Below, piece after piece: positions 6,944 to 13,821 of a DNA stretch of 20,817 bases. The DNA is from Actinomycetota bacterium (GTDB taxonomy: Bacteria; Actinomycetota; Actinomycetes; Streptosporangiales; Streptosporangiaceae). The stretch lies in the NCBI GenBank assembly GCA_003168295.1, contig PMST01000046.1:1-20817 (forward strand). Reading direction: 5' to 3'. The number at the start of each line of letters is the position of its first letter. Position 1 is the stretch's first letter. The notes below the pieces were generated by a model. That model saw only the letters and a list, made by a program, of their open reading frames with translations. It had not been told where the DNA came from and did no database searches. A program made the position numbers and the translations under genes.

Positions 6944-8109
6944 GAGCCGACCCTTTCCATGACGGTGGCGGTATGGAACTGGAAGAACGTGCCGCCGGTG
7001 CTGTGGGCCAGCCCGCGCTGCGCGCCGGCCACCTGCTGGGCCGGGGACTGCCCCATGAGCTGGAGCGCGATGTGAGCGACCGGAGCGATCTGACCGGCGA
7101 GCCCGGGGTTGGTGCACTGGGTGCCGCCGGAGACGTTCACCGGGATGTCGCCGTCAACCTGAGTGGCGCCGGCGTGGAACAGCGCCGGCGCGGTGCCGTA
7201 GCCGCAGAGCTGGAAGGCCTCCATGAGCATGTACTCCATCGGCGCGTACGGCGTAAACAGCTCGCAGACGTCGAAGTCGCGGCGGGGCTCTCGGATGCCG
7301 GCCTGCTCGTAGACGCGCCGGGCGAGGATCTCCACCACCTCGAAGGTGGAGAAGTCACGGCGCTTCCCGCCGAGGTAGCCATCGCTGATCGATCCGTGAC
7401 CGCTGATGCGGACCAGCGGGTTCGGACTGTCGTCCTGCACCGCCTCCTCGGCGGAGATCACCATCGCGATCGCCCCTGAGGAGACCGGGCAGACCATGCC
7501 CAGCCGCAGCGGAGTCGAGATCAGGCGCTCCGCCAGCGCGTCCGGCAGCGCGCTGGTGACGTGCGCGAACGGATTGTGGTCGGCGTTCCGGCGGTTCTTC
7601 TCCGACAGTGCCAGCAGGTCGGCGTCGGACACCTTGTAGCGCTGCTGGTACGCGGCGGGGAAGAAGGCGCCCATGTGGACCGCTCCCATGCCCAGCGGCT
7701 GCTCCATGACCATTGGCGAGTTGGTGTTGATCACGGCCTGCAGGTCCACGGGGCCGTCGAACGTGTTCGGCGCAACACACAGCACCCGCTGGGCGAACCC
7801 GGCCTGGACCAGCGTCGCTGCCTGATTCGGCAGCTGACCACCGGAGGTACCGCCGGTACTGATCGGCACCACGGCGGTCAGTGGCGGCAGCCCCAAGGAC
7901 GGCGCGATCGTCTTGGTCGCCACGCACGACGCCTCGAAGCCGGCGATGTCGCCGATGATCACGGCGTCGATGGCATCCCGTGGGCAACCGGCGTGATCCA
8001 GCGCGATGTCCACCGCCTGCCGGCAGAGTTCGTTTTTCGACAGCGGCTGGCGCCGCGGCGATGTCGCCGGCGTGATCCCCACGCCGCTGACCACCGCATG
8101 ACTCTTCAC
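6940..8109 (-). CDS. Thiolase-like protein lacking the nucleophilic cysteine (Ltp/SCP2-like)
   Basis: 389 residues with thiolase-superfamily architecture (KSHAVVSGVGITP start, EKNRRNADHNPFAHV, NVSGG loop). Where thiolases have the nucleophilic Cys, this protein reads PISTGGTSGGQL (about residues 82-93), with no cysteine. The HDAF box is replaced by CELFTPYAPMEY, and the GHP histidine loop reads NVSGGTQCTNPGLAGQ, without His. Ordinary Claisen chemistry is thus unlikely. SCP2-like retro-aldolases such as Ltp2 also lack thiolase cysteines and need a DUF35 partner (established knowledge); a similar retro-aldol role is an inference here. GTG 8109 overlaps the upstream stop (GTGA) and the gene's own stop overlaps the DUF35 start (GTGA). 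It could also be a structural subunit. Confidence 0.85.
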   Translation of the reverse strand: MKSHAVVSGVGITPATSPRRQPLSKNELCRQAVDIALDHAGCPRDAIDAVIIGDIAGFEASCVATKTIAPSLGLPPLTAVVPISTGGTSGGQLPNQAATLVQAGFAQRVLCVAPNTFDGPVDLQAVINTNSPMVMEQPLGMGAVHMGAFFPAAYQQRYKVSDADLLALSEKNRRNADHNPFAHVTSALPDALAERLISTPLRLGMVCPVSSGAIAMVISAEEAVQDDSPNPLVRISGHGSISDGYLGGKRRDFSTFEVVEILARRVYEQAGIREPRRDFDVCELFTPYAPMEYMLMEAFQLCGYGTAPALFHAGATQVDGDIPVNVSGGTQCTNPGLAGQIAPVAHIALQLMGQSPAQQVAGAQRGLAHSTGGTFFQFHTATVMERVGS

Positions 8110-9266
8110 GACGCCTCCAGAACGAAGACGTTGGCAGTGCCGCTGACCAGGCCCATCAGGTCGTCGACACCGTGAACGACCAGTGGGCCGCCCGTAGCGC
8201 CGTCGGAGACGCGCTCGACGGCGTCGACGAGCCGGAGCAGGCCGGAGGCGATCCCGGGATGGTTGGCGCGGACTCCCCCCGACACGTTCACTGCTTGATC
8301 CGGCAGGTGAGCGAGCTGCAGCGCCCCCTGCAGTTCGTCGCTGAGCGCCGGTGACAAGTCGGTCATCTCCAGTCCGGCCACGGTCGAGGGATCGGTCAGG
8401 CCGGCACGCTCGTACGCCTTTGACGCGGCCCGGGCCGCCGCCGCTGCCGGCTCGTCTAGCCAGGTCCGGTTCGCCGGCGGCTGGCCGGTCGCGGATCCCC
8501 ACCCGGTCAGCCGCGCCAGCGGTCGTGGGCACCGCCGGGCCGCGACCCCGTACGCGAGGACCACCGCGCCCGCTCCCGCCGACTCCGCGGGCAGCATCAG
8601 TTGGGGAAGCGGCGCCACGGCCATCGGGGACGACCGCACGTCGTCGGCGGTGACCGGTGAGCGCCGGCCCCGTCCCGAGACCGCTCCCCGGTTAATGTCC
8701 GTCGTGGTGCGGTCCACCAGTCGGTCCCATGTCACAGCGCCGGAGTCGAGCCGTCGGGCGGCGTGCATGCCGAGCGTCACGGCTGCCCTCATCCCCACTG
8801 GCCGGTCCATGTGCGAGTCGAAGGTGTAGCTGCTCACGTGCTCCCGGAGTTGTCGCACCGCGGGCTCTGCCGTCGAGCCTGCCTCGGGCACGTTGATCGC
8901 GGTCACGATGGCCATGTCGGCGTGACCGCTGATGAGGTGGGCCATGGCGAGCACCACCGACGAGCTGGCGTCTCCTTCGACCCGGAGTTCGTCGTTGAGG
9001 TAGCCCGCGGCAGCAGGGGCCGTCAGGGCGTTCGAGATCGACCGTCCGTCGTAGAGATCGAGCGAGCTGGTGACGGAGAAGCCGATCTGGTGTCGACGCA
9101 CGCCGGCATCGCGCAGGGCCTGCGAGCACGCGTCGAAGATGAGCTCATCGAGTTGGCGGTCGTCGTGGTCGTCGACGTCGATCCACGCCCGCCCGACCAC
9201 ATAGACGTCCTCGCGCGGCTGTTGGGACAGCGGTGGCTCCGAGAGCGCGGCCACAGGTGGCGTCAC
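8106..9266 (-). CDS. Second thiolase-like protein, cysteine replaced
   Basis: 386 residues, divergent thiolase fold. The segment aligning with the thiolase nucleophile loop reads VEGDASSSVVLAMAH, placing D99 where Cys is expected. The late loop NVSGGVRANHPGIASG keeps a His (H336), which the neighbouring thiolase-like protein lacks. The two proteins may therefore be complementary halves of one heteromeric enzyme. The start is GTG 9266 with a GAGG/GGGG-rich ribosome region upstream. It is the first gene of a three-gene unit (this gene, the next thiolase-like gene, DUF35), all joined by GTGA overlaps. A promoter with a 14-bp palindrome lies at 9301-9329. Similarity to plain acetyltransferases is weak, and the reaction cannot be told from the sequence. 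Confidence 0.78.
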   Translation of the reverse strand: MTPPVAALSEPPLSQQPREDVYVVGRAWIDVDDHDDRQLDELIFDACSQALRDAGVRRHQIGFSVTSSLDLYDGRSISNALTAPAAAGYLNDELRVEGDASSSVVLAMAHLISGHADMAIVTAINVPEAGSTAEPAVRQLREHVSSYTFDSHMDRPVGMRAAVTLGMHAARRLDSGAVTWDRLVDRTTTDINRGAVSGRGRRSPVTADDVRSSPMAVAPLPQLMLPAESAGAGAVVLAYGVAARRCPRPLARLTGWGSATGQPPANRTWLDEPAAAAARAASKAYERAGLTDPSTVAGLEMTDLSPALSDELQGALQLAHLPDQAVNVSGGVRANHPGIASGLLRLVDAVERVSDGATGGPLVVHGVDDLMGLVSGTANVFVLEAS

Positions 9267-9300
9267 GATGCCTCATCCCCTTCCGATCCGTTTTGGCGCC

Positions 9301-9329
9301 AACCTAACGTTTGGTCGATGAAGAATCAA
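9301..9329 (-). promoter_or_regulatory. Promoter of the thiolase-like/DUF35 operon
   Basis: On the minus strand TTGATT (9329-9324) and TAGGTT (9306-9301) are separated by exactly 17 bases. Operator site B (9302-9315) covers the -10 and half the spacer, a classical repressor position. The start site would fall near 9295, about 30 bases before the GTG at 9266. Confidence 0.55.
9302..9315. promoter_or_regulatory. Putative TetR-type operator, site B
   Basis: ACCTAACGTTTGGT, a near-perfect 14-bp palindrome (only the fourth position and its partner break symmetry). It shares the motif of 3248, 11040 and 11317 and lies in the 88-base gap in front of the thiolase-like operon, over its predicted promoter. 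Confidence 0.72.
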
Positions 9330-9354
9330 CGCCCAGATTAGTGCGTGACAGAGC

Positions 9355-10962
9355 TCACTGCCGGTCGGTCCGGGATCGAGGATGGGTCAATGCGCGGCGA
9401 CGCTCGACGTCCCCGTCCGCGGTGGCGGTGTCACGCGGGATCACGACGAAGTCGTCGGACAACGCCGGGAAGCGCGTCCGCAGGATCTTCTTGTCCACCT
9501 TGAGCAGGCCGTTCCTGGGCAGCGCCTCGCCGAACCGGGCGATGTACCGGGGCCACTTGTACCGGGCCAGCTCGGCCGAGAGCCGCTCGCCGAGGTCGCC
9601 GAGATCCCAGCTGCCGTCGGTGTCGCCCACGACCAGCAGCCCGACCTCGCCCCACTTCTCGTCGGGTACTCCGATCACGGCGCTGTCGCTCAGCCCGGCG
9701 AGGCCGCTGACGATGCGCTCGATCTCCGCGGGATACACGTTGAACCCGCCCGAGATGATCATGTCCTTCTTGCGGTCGCGGATCGTGAGGTATCCGTCCT
9801 GGTCGAGTTCGCCGACGTCACCGGTGTGCAACCAGCCGCCTCTGAGGGCCTGCGCGGTCTGCTCCGGCGACTTCCAGTAGCCAGCCATGACGCCGGGCCC
9901 GCGGACCAGGATCTCCCCGGGGGTGTCGGCCGGGCAGTCGACGTCGTCGTCGACCACGCGCACCTCGGTGTACATGATCGGCCGGCCGACGGTGCCCGGG
10001 TGCTCAAGCGCCTGCGACGAAGGCAGCTTGGCCACGTAGATGCTCGACTCGGTCAGGCCGTATCCCTGGGTGATCCGCACGCCCTTGCTCAGATAGGTCT
10101 CGATGAGCGCCTTGCTGATGACCGCGCCCCCGGTCGTCACATCGAGCAGGCTCGTCAGGTCGCAGGACGCGAAGTCCGGGTGGCGGGCCATCCGCTCGAG
10201 GAAGATCGTCGTCACCGCGGTCAGGCTGATCCGCTCCCGTTCGATCATCTTCAGGCATGCGCCCGGATCGAAGACGGTCTGGATGTAGATCCGGCAACCG
10301 TTGAACAGCCCGAACTGGGTGACCGCCGCGCCCAGGCCGCCGGAGGCGTGGAACGGCTGCGGGGCCAGGACCCGGTCGCGCCAGGTGTAGCCGACGGCAG
10401 CCGCGTTGGCGAGCGCCACCTCCCGCAGCGACGCGTGGGTGAGCATCGCTCCCTTGGGATAGCCCGTCGTCCCGGAGGTGTAGCAGATGACCAGCGTGTC
10501 GTCGGCCTCGGAGCCGGGTGGTGGCACGGTCCCGGGCTTCCGCAGGCTGGCGAGGGTCGGGTATTTCTCACTGCCGCGGCTGTAGATGCCGACCTGCGGA
10601 TGCTGGGCGAGGACCTCGCCCAGCAGCGGCTCGGAGTCGGGTTCGGTGAGGACGATCTTGCTGTCGGAATGCTCCACTTGGTAGGCGACTTCACCCGGCG
10701 TGAGGCGGGTGCTGAACGGAGCCGTGATGGCGCCCAGCTTGATCAGCGCGACATAGGCCTCGATGTACTCAAGGCCGTTCTCCATGAGGATGCCGACCAC
10801 GTCGCCAGCCCTGATCCCGAGGTCGTACATCCCGACCGCGAGTTCCTCGCTGCGGGCGTCCAGCTCACCCCAGGTCAGGGAGTCCTCATCCTTCAAGAAC
10901 GCGAGGTCGGCGGGGCGCTCTCGCGCCCAGTACCGCACGGCCTCGTTCGCGGTGATCGCCAT
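9355..10962 (-). CDS. Acyl-CoA synthetase (AMP-dependent synthetase/ligase family), second copy
   Basis: 535 residues, a full-length class I adenylate-forming ligase. Motifs: phosphate loop TSGTTGYPKGAML (starting near residue 161), GYGLTESS, WLHTGDVGELDQDGYLTIRDRKKDMIISGGFNVYP, and the catalytic lysine region ALPRNGLLKVDKKIL. It differs clearly from the ligase at 3345 (different loop, hinge and C-terminus), so it is not a recent duplicate and may activate a different acid. The last 25 residues are basic and outside the family core. ATG 10962 has GGGAG five bases upstream. It is transcribed towards the thiolase-like genes, but an 88-base gap with its own promoter and operator separates them. 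Operator site C lies 78-91 bases upstream. Confidence 0.92.
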   Translation of the reverse strand: MAITANEAVRYWARERPADLAFLKDEDSLTWGELDARSEELAVGMYDLGIRAGDVVGILMENGLEYIEAYVALIKLGAITAPFSTRLTPGEVAYQVEHSDSKIVLTEPDSEPLLGEVLAQHPQVGIYSRGSEKYPTLASLRKPGTVPPPGSEADDTLVICYTSGTTGYPKGAMLTHASLREVALANAAAVGYTWRDRVLAPQPFHASGGLGAAVTQFGLFNGCRIYIQTVFDPGACLKMIERERISLTAVTTIFLERMARHPDFASCDLTSLLDVTTGGAVISKALIETYLSKGVRITQGYGLTESSIYVAKLPSSQALEHPGTVGRPIMYTEVRVVDDDVDCPADTPGEILVRGPGVMAGYWKSPEQTAQALRGGWLHTGDVGELDQDGYLTIRDRKKDMIISGGFNVYPAEIERIVSGLAGLSDSAVIGVPDEKWGEVGLLVVGDTDGSWDLGDLGERLSAELARYKWPRYIARFGEALPRNGLLKVDKKILRTRFPALSDDFVVIPRDTATADGDVERRRALTHPRSRTDRQ

Positions 10963-11039
10963 TACCTCTCCCGACTTTCGGTGCAGAGCGCGGCTGAGGG
11001 GTCGTCGGTTCGCATCCGCCCTCCGTGGGCCCGCATTTG

Positions 11040-11053
11040 ACCAAACGTTCGGT
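11040..11053. promoter_or_regulatory. Putative TetR-type operator, site C
   Basis: ACCAAACGTTCGGT, 14 bp, palindromic apart from one pair. It is upstream of the second acyl-CoA ligase. A candidate minus-strand promoter lies next to it: TTGACA (11092-11087), 18 bases, CAGCAT (11068-11063). That would put the operator at about +3 to +16 of the transcript. Confidence 0.7.
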
Positions 11054-11062
11054 TACTCCTTG

Positions 11063-11092
11063 ATGCTGGCGCAGTGACGAGCGTGGTGTCAA
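11063..11092 (-). promoter_or_regulatory. Possible promoter of the second acyl-CoA ligase
   Basis: On the minus strand a perfect -35, TTGACA, is followed after 18 bases by CAGCAT, a poor -10. The position just upstream of operator site C supports it. Confidence 0.35.
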
Positions 11093-11272
11093 TGACCTGG
11101 ACGGGCCATGCCGACCGAGTCTCCGGCCGCGGGAGAGGGCCGCTGTACGGGCTGCCGCAGGGTGGTGGGGCGCTGGCGCCGATCGATCGCCGCAGACCGT
11201 CGCTTTGATGATCTTCGGTGGGGCGCCCCCGGACCGCTTCCGCGACATCCGTCGCGCCAGCCGTGGCGGGTC
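11093..11272. other. Non-coding part of the divergent control region
   Basis: The gap between the ligase (10962) and the permease (11505) is 542 bases. Its outer parts hold the promoters and operators listed separately. In this central part I see only a short palindrome, GGGGCGCCCC (11220-11229), and short open frames with no recognisable protein, codon pattern or ribosome site. I assign no gene or RNA here. Confidence 0.4.
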
Positions 11273-11301
11273 TTGACACCGGCATCGCCGTTCCGTAAGT
11301 T
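11273..11301 (+). promoter_or_regulatory. Promoter of the ABC transporter operon
   Basis: A perfect -35 TTGACA (11273-11278), a 17-base spacer and TAAGTT (11296-11301) form the best housekeeping-type promoter in the window. Transcription would start near 11308, immediately before operator site D, leaving a leader of about 195 bases before the permease GTG. Confidence 0.65.
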
Positions 11302-11316
11302 ACATCTGTTCGTCCT

Positions 11317-11330
11317 CCCAAACGGTTGGT
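11317..11330. promoter_or_regulatory. Putative TetR-type operator, site D
   Basis: CCCAAACGGTTGGT, matching the motif of the other three sites except at the first base and the ninth. It would span about +9 to +22 of the transcript from the promoter at 11273-11301, a position suited to blocking initiation or early elongation. It is the link between the transport operon and the degradation operons. Confidence 0.65.
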
Positions 11331-11504
11331 AGATGCTTCGGCATTCACCTGACGAAAGGCCCCACGGGGACGCAATCGAGAGAGGTGCCCGGAGCTCGCC
11401 GCTGACTGTTCACCGCCGCCCGTCCCACGACGAGGCGACATGCCCTCCTACGGAACGGATATCCGAGGCGGTCGATCCGCCCAAAAGGGAGTCGAGAGAC
11501 CAAC

Positions 11505-12545
11505 GTGCCTGTTGAGTCGCGGGAACACCACCGAGTCGGGAAGCGCCTCCCACTTCCGGTTCGGGGGCGGTTTCGCTCGATCGACTCCGCGCTGCTGCCC
11601 GTCCTCGCCACTGTCCTCCTTAGCGTCCTCGGCGCGATCTTCGTCAGCGGATTCCTGACCGCCGGCAACCTCAAGGTGCTCTTCCAGGACGCCGCCCCGG
11701 TGACCGTCATCGCGGTCGGCTCGGCGGTCGTGATCCTGACGAAGAACATCGACCTGTCGCTCGCCGCGATCGTTCCGGTCTCTGCGGAGATGGTGATCCG
11801 GCTGGAGACCGGATCGGGCTTCGGCGAGGGGACCGCGGTGCTGACCGTGTTCCTGATCGCGCTCGGCGTCGCCCTGCTGAACGGCGCCATCGTCGCCTAC
11901 GTCGGGATCTCGTCGCTGTTCGCCACCCTCGCCACCTGGCAGCTCATCTCCGGGCTTTTCGGAGTGCTCTTCCTGGGCGCGGACCAGTACGTCGTCCCGA
12001 AGAACTCTCGCTTCATCAGCGATCTCGGCACCGGTGACGTGCTCGGGGTCTCGGTGCCGATCGCGGTGGCGGCACTGGTCGTCATCGTCGTCTGGCTGGG
12101 CCTCAAGTACACCGCGTTCGGCCGGCTGTTCGTCATCACCGGCGACAACCCGCAGGCCGCTCGGCTGAACGGCATCCCCGTGCGGCGCGTGGTGTTCGCC
12201 GCCTTCTGCGTCTCGGCGCTATTGGGTGCGCTCTCGGCACTGATGTCGTTGGGGCAGGCGGGGGTCTACAGCAGCTCGGCCGGCGACGGCGGCATCAACA
12301 CGTTGTTCATCGCGATCACAGCAGTCGTTCTCGGCGGGGTGTCGCTGAGCGGCGGACAGGGCTCGATCTTCGGCGTCCTGGGCGGCGTCGCGTTCATCTC
12401 CGTCCTGGAAAGCATCATGACCCTGCTCAACTTCAGCGAGATCACGGCCGGATTGGTCCAGGGCATCGTGTTGCTCGCGGCGCTGGCCATCGACCGTCAG
12501 CTACATCCTCGGGACGAGGAGACGGCGAGGCTGGATGAATTGTAA
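11505..12545 (+). CDS. ABC transporter permease, sugar type (RbsC-like)
   Basis: 346 residues, predominantly hydrophobic with about nine to ten membrane segments, beginning near residue 27 (LLPVLATVLLSVLGAIFVSGF). The family signatures are present: NIDLSLAAIVPVSAEMV in an early segment, and the cytoplasmic ATPase-coupling loop YTAFGRLFVITGDNPQAARLNGI, followed by the late GGVSLSGGQGSIFGVLGG. It forms half of the translocation channel in the inner membrane. The GTG start at 11505 has GAGAGA upstream; the leader is about 195 bases. It precedes the binding-protein gene by 58 bases. RbsC-type permeases move sugars, but related systems carry autoinducers, nucleosides and other small polar molecules, so the substrate is open. 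Confidence 0.93.
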   Translation: MPVESREHHRVGKRLPLPVRGRFRSIDSALLPVLATVLLSVLGAIFVSGFLTAGNLKVLFQDAAPVTVIAVGSAVVILTKNIDLSLAAIVPVSAEMVIRLETGSGFGEGTAVLTVFLIALGVALLNGAIVAYVGISSLFATLATWQLISGLFGVLFLGADQYVVPKNSRFISDLGTGDVLGVSVPIAVAALVVIVVWLGLKYTAFGRLFVITGDNPQAARLNGIPVRRVVFAAFCVSALLGALSALMSLGQAGVYSSSAGDGGINTLFIAITAVVLGGVSLSGGQGSIFGVLGGVAFISVLESIMTLLNFSEITAGLVQGIVLLAALAIDRQLHPRDEETARLDEL

Positions 12546-12603
12546 ACGGTAGGTGTCATCAACGAGCCGAACTTGCTGATCCTCACAGATCTAGGAGAAC
12601 CAC

Positions 12604-13653
12604 ATGCCCAGCAAGAAAGTAGTCTCCCTCCTGCTGATCTCGCTCGCGCTGTTCCTAGCGGGCTGCTCGAGCGGCGGTAGCGGCAATAGCACCAGCAGCG
12701 GCGGCAGCTCGGGGGAAACTGGTGTCCCGTCGGTGACCACCGAGCAGGTCGCGCACGGCGACGTCCTCGACGCCATGAAGGGCAAGCGCATCCTCTTCGT
12801 GCCCGTCGCCTTGGGTGCGCCGAGCACCGACCGGTGGAACACCGAATTCAAGTCAATCTTCGGGCAGCTGGGCGCCGACTACGAGGTCGCGAACCCGAAC
12901 TTCAACACCAACAACATGATTTCGATCATTAACTCCCACATCGCTGCCCACAACGTGGACATGCTGATCCTTCAGCCGCCGGACGTCAGCGTGCTCGACA
13001 CCCAGATCGAAGCGGCGAAGAAGGCCGGCATCTACGTCATCGTGCTCTCCGAGTTCAGCGACGCGACCGGTGACGCCTACGTGGGTCCGAACCTGCAGCA
13101 GATGGCCCAGGCGCTCGGCCAGAACATGGTCACGCGCTGCAAGGCGGAGGGCAAGAACCAGGTGGCGATCATCGACGGCTACGGGACGGATGCGTTCTCG
13201 ATCCTCACCAACGCCGGCTGGATCCCGGTGTTCAAGGCCGCCGGGCTGAAGATCGTCTCCGAGCAGGAGGGCCAGTACGACCCGACGCTGTCGAACAAGA
13301 TTGCTGCGACCGTCCTGCAGCAGCACCCTGACCTGTGCGCGTTCGCGGTCAACCTGGATCTCGGTGCGATCGGCGTGGGCAACGCCATCCAGCAGGCCGG
13401 GGACAAGGGCAAGGTCGGGGTCTACACGATCGACGACGGGTCCTTCCTGTGCCCTGCTCTGCAGTCGGGCCTCATCACCGAGACCGCCGACTTCAACCTG
13501 CCGGGGATCGGCGTCGCGGTCGGCGCCGTCGCCCAGAACCTGTTCGAGCTCGGCAAGCCCGCCGGCTCGACCCGGACGGTGGCGTTCTCGCCGTACACGA
13601 TCGTGAACGGCTCCGACGTGCACAACACGCCTGGGACCTGTTACACGGGCTGA
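12604..13653 (+). CDS. Substrate-binding lipoprotein of the ABC transporter (Peripla_BP_4/RbsB-like)
   Basis: 349 residues. The N-terminus is a lipoprotein signal (MPSKK, hydrophobic core, lipobox L18-A-G-C21), followed by a Ser/Gly-rich linker that tethers the domain to the outer membrane face. The two-lobe sugar-binding fold is visible: GKRILFVPVALG start, DMLILQPPDVSVLDTQIEAAKKAGIYVIVL in lobe one, and VGVYTIDDGSFLCPALQSGLI near the hinge. Four cysteines in the mature domain (in TRCKAEG, DLCAFAV, FLCPAL and GTCYTG) could form disulfides. AGGAG lies 6 bases before the ATG. A strong hairpin follows the gene, which would favour excess binding protein over the downstream subunits. The ligand cannot be identified. 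Confidence 0.94.
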   Translation: MPSKKVVSLLLISLALFLAGCSSGGSGNSTSSGGSSGETGVPSVTTEQVAHGDVLDAMKGKRILFVPVALGAPSTDRWNTEFKSIFGQLGADYEVANPNFNTNNMISIINSHIAAHNVDMLILQPPDVSVLDTQIEAAKKAGIYVIVLSEFSDATGDAYVGPNLQQMAQALGQNMVTRCKAEGKNQVAIIDGYGTDAFSILTNAGWIPVFKAAGLKIVSEQEGQYDPTLSNKIAATVLQQHPDLCAFAVNLDLGAIGVGNAIQQAGDKGKVGVYTIDDGSFLCPALQSGLITETADFNLPGIGVAVGAVAQNLFELGKPAGSTRTVAFSPYTIVNGSDVHNTPGTCYTG

Positions 13654-13675
13654 TGACAGGTCAACCTTGCGAATA

Positions 13676-13689
13676 GTGCGATCTCGCAC
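13676..13689. repeat. Short inverted repeat before the terminator
   Basis: GTGCGA, two bases, TCGCAC: a perfect 6-bp inverted repeat just after the binding-protein stop and immediately upstream of the larger hairpin. It could be an RNA processing or stabilising hairpin, or a binding site; it does not match the 14-bp operator motif. Confidence 0.5.
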
Positions 13690-13691
13690 CG

Positions 13692-13741
13692 CCCGGCGGC
13701 AGCCCGTGAAGGTCAGAACGGCCTTCGGGCTCGCCGCCGGG
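13692..13741 (+). terminator. Intrinsic terminator or attenuating hairpin after the binding-protein gene
   Basis: Arms 13692-13706 (CCCGGCGGCAGCCCG) and 13726-13741 pair over 14-15 positions with one bulged base, and the loop contains a further AAGG/CCTT pairing. There is no T-run. The next gene, the fused permease, starts 80 bases later with no obvious promoter, so partial read-through seems likely. Confidence 0.75.
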
Positions 13742-13821
13742 AGGCGAGGACGCCGTGACAGCGGTGCCGTCGGCGGCAGCCGGGTCGGCACCATCGTGAC
13801 CACCGCAGCGCACGAGGCAGC

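Noticed and set aside
6944..7117. N-terminal extension of the second DUF35 protein
   Set aside because: It would overlap the thiolase-like gene by about 175 bases and is low-complexity; the GTGA-overlapping GTG at 6943 fits the family's N-terminus.
9382..11040. Open frame of 552 codons on the plus strand
   Set aside because: It is antisense to the second acyl-CoA ligase, which has all family motifs; the plus-strand translation has none.
11108..11332. Possible 74-codon gene in the divergent control region
   Set aside because: No ribosome site, no family resemblance, and it runs across the predicted transporter promoter and operator D.
11333..11515. Possible leader peptide of 60 codons before the permease
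   Set aside because: No ribosome site, no repeated codons or stalling motif, and it overlaps the permease start out of frame; probably chance.
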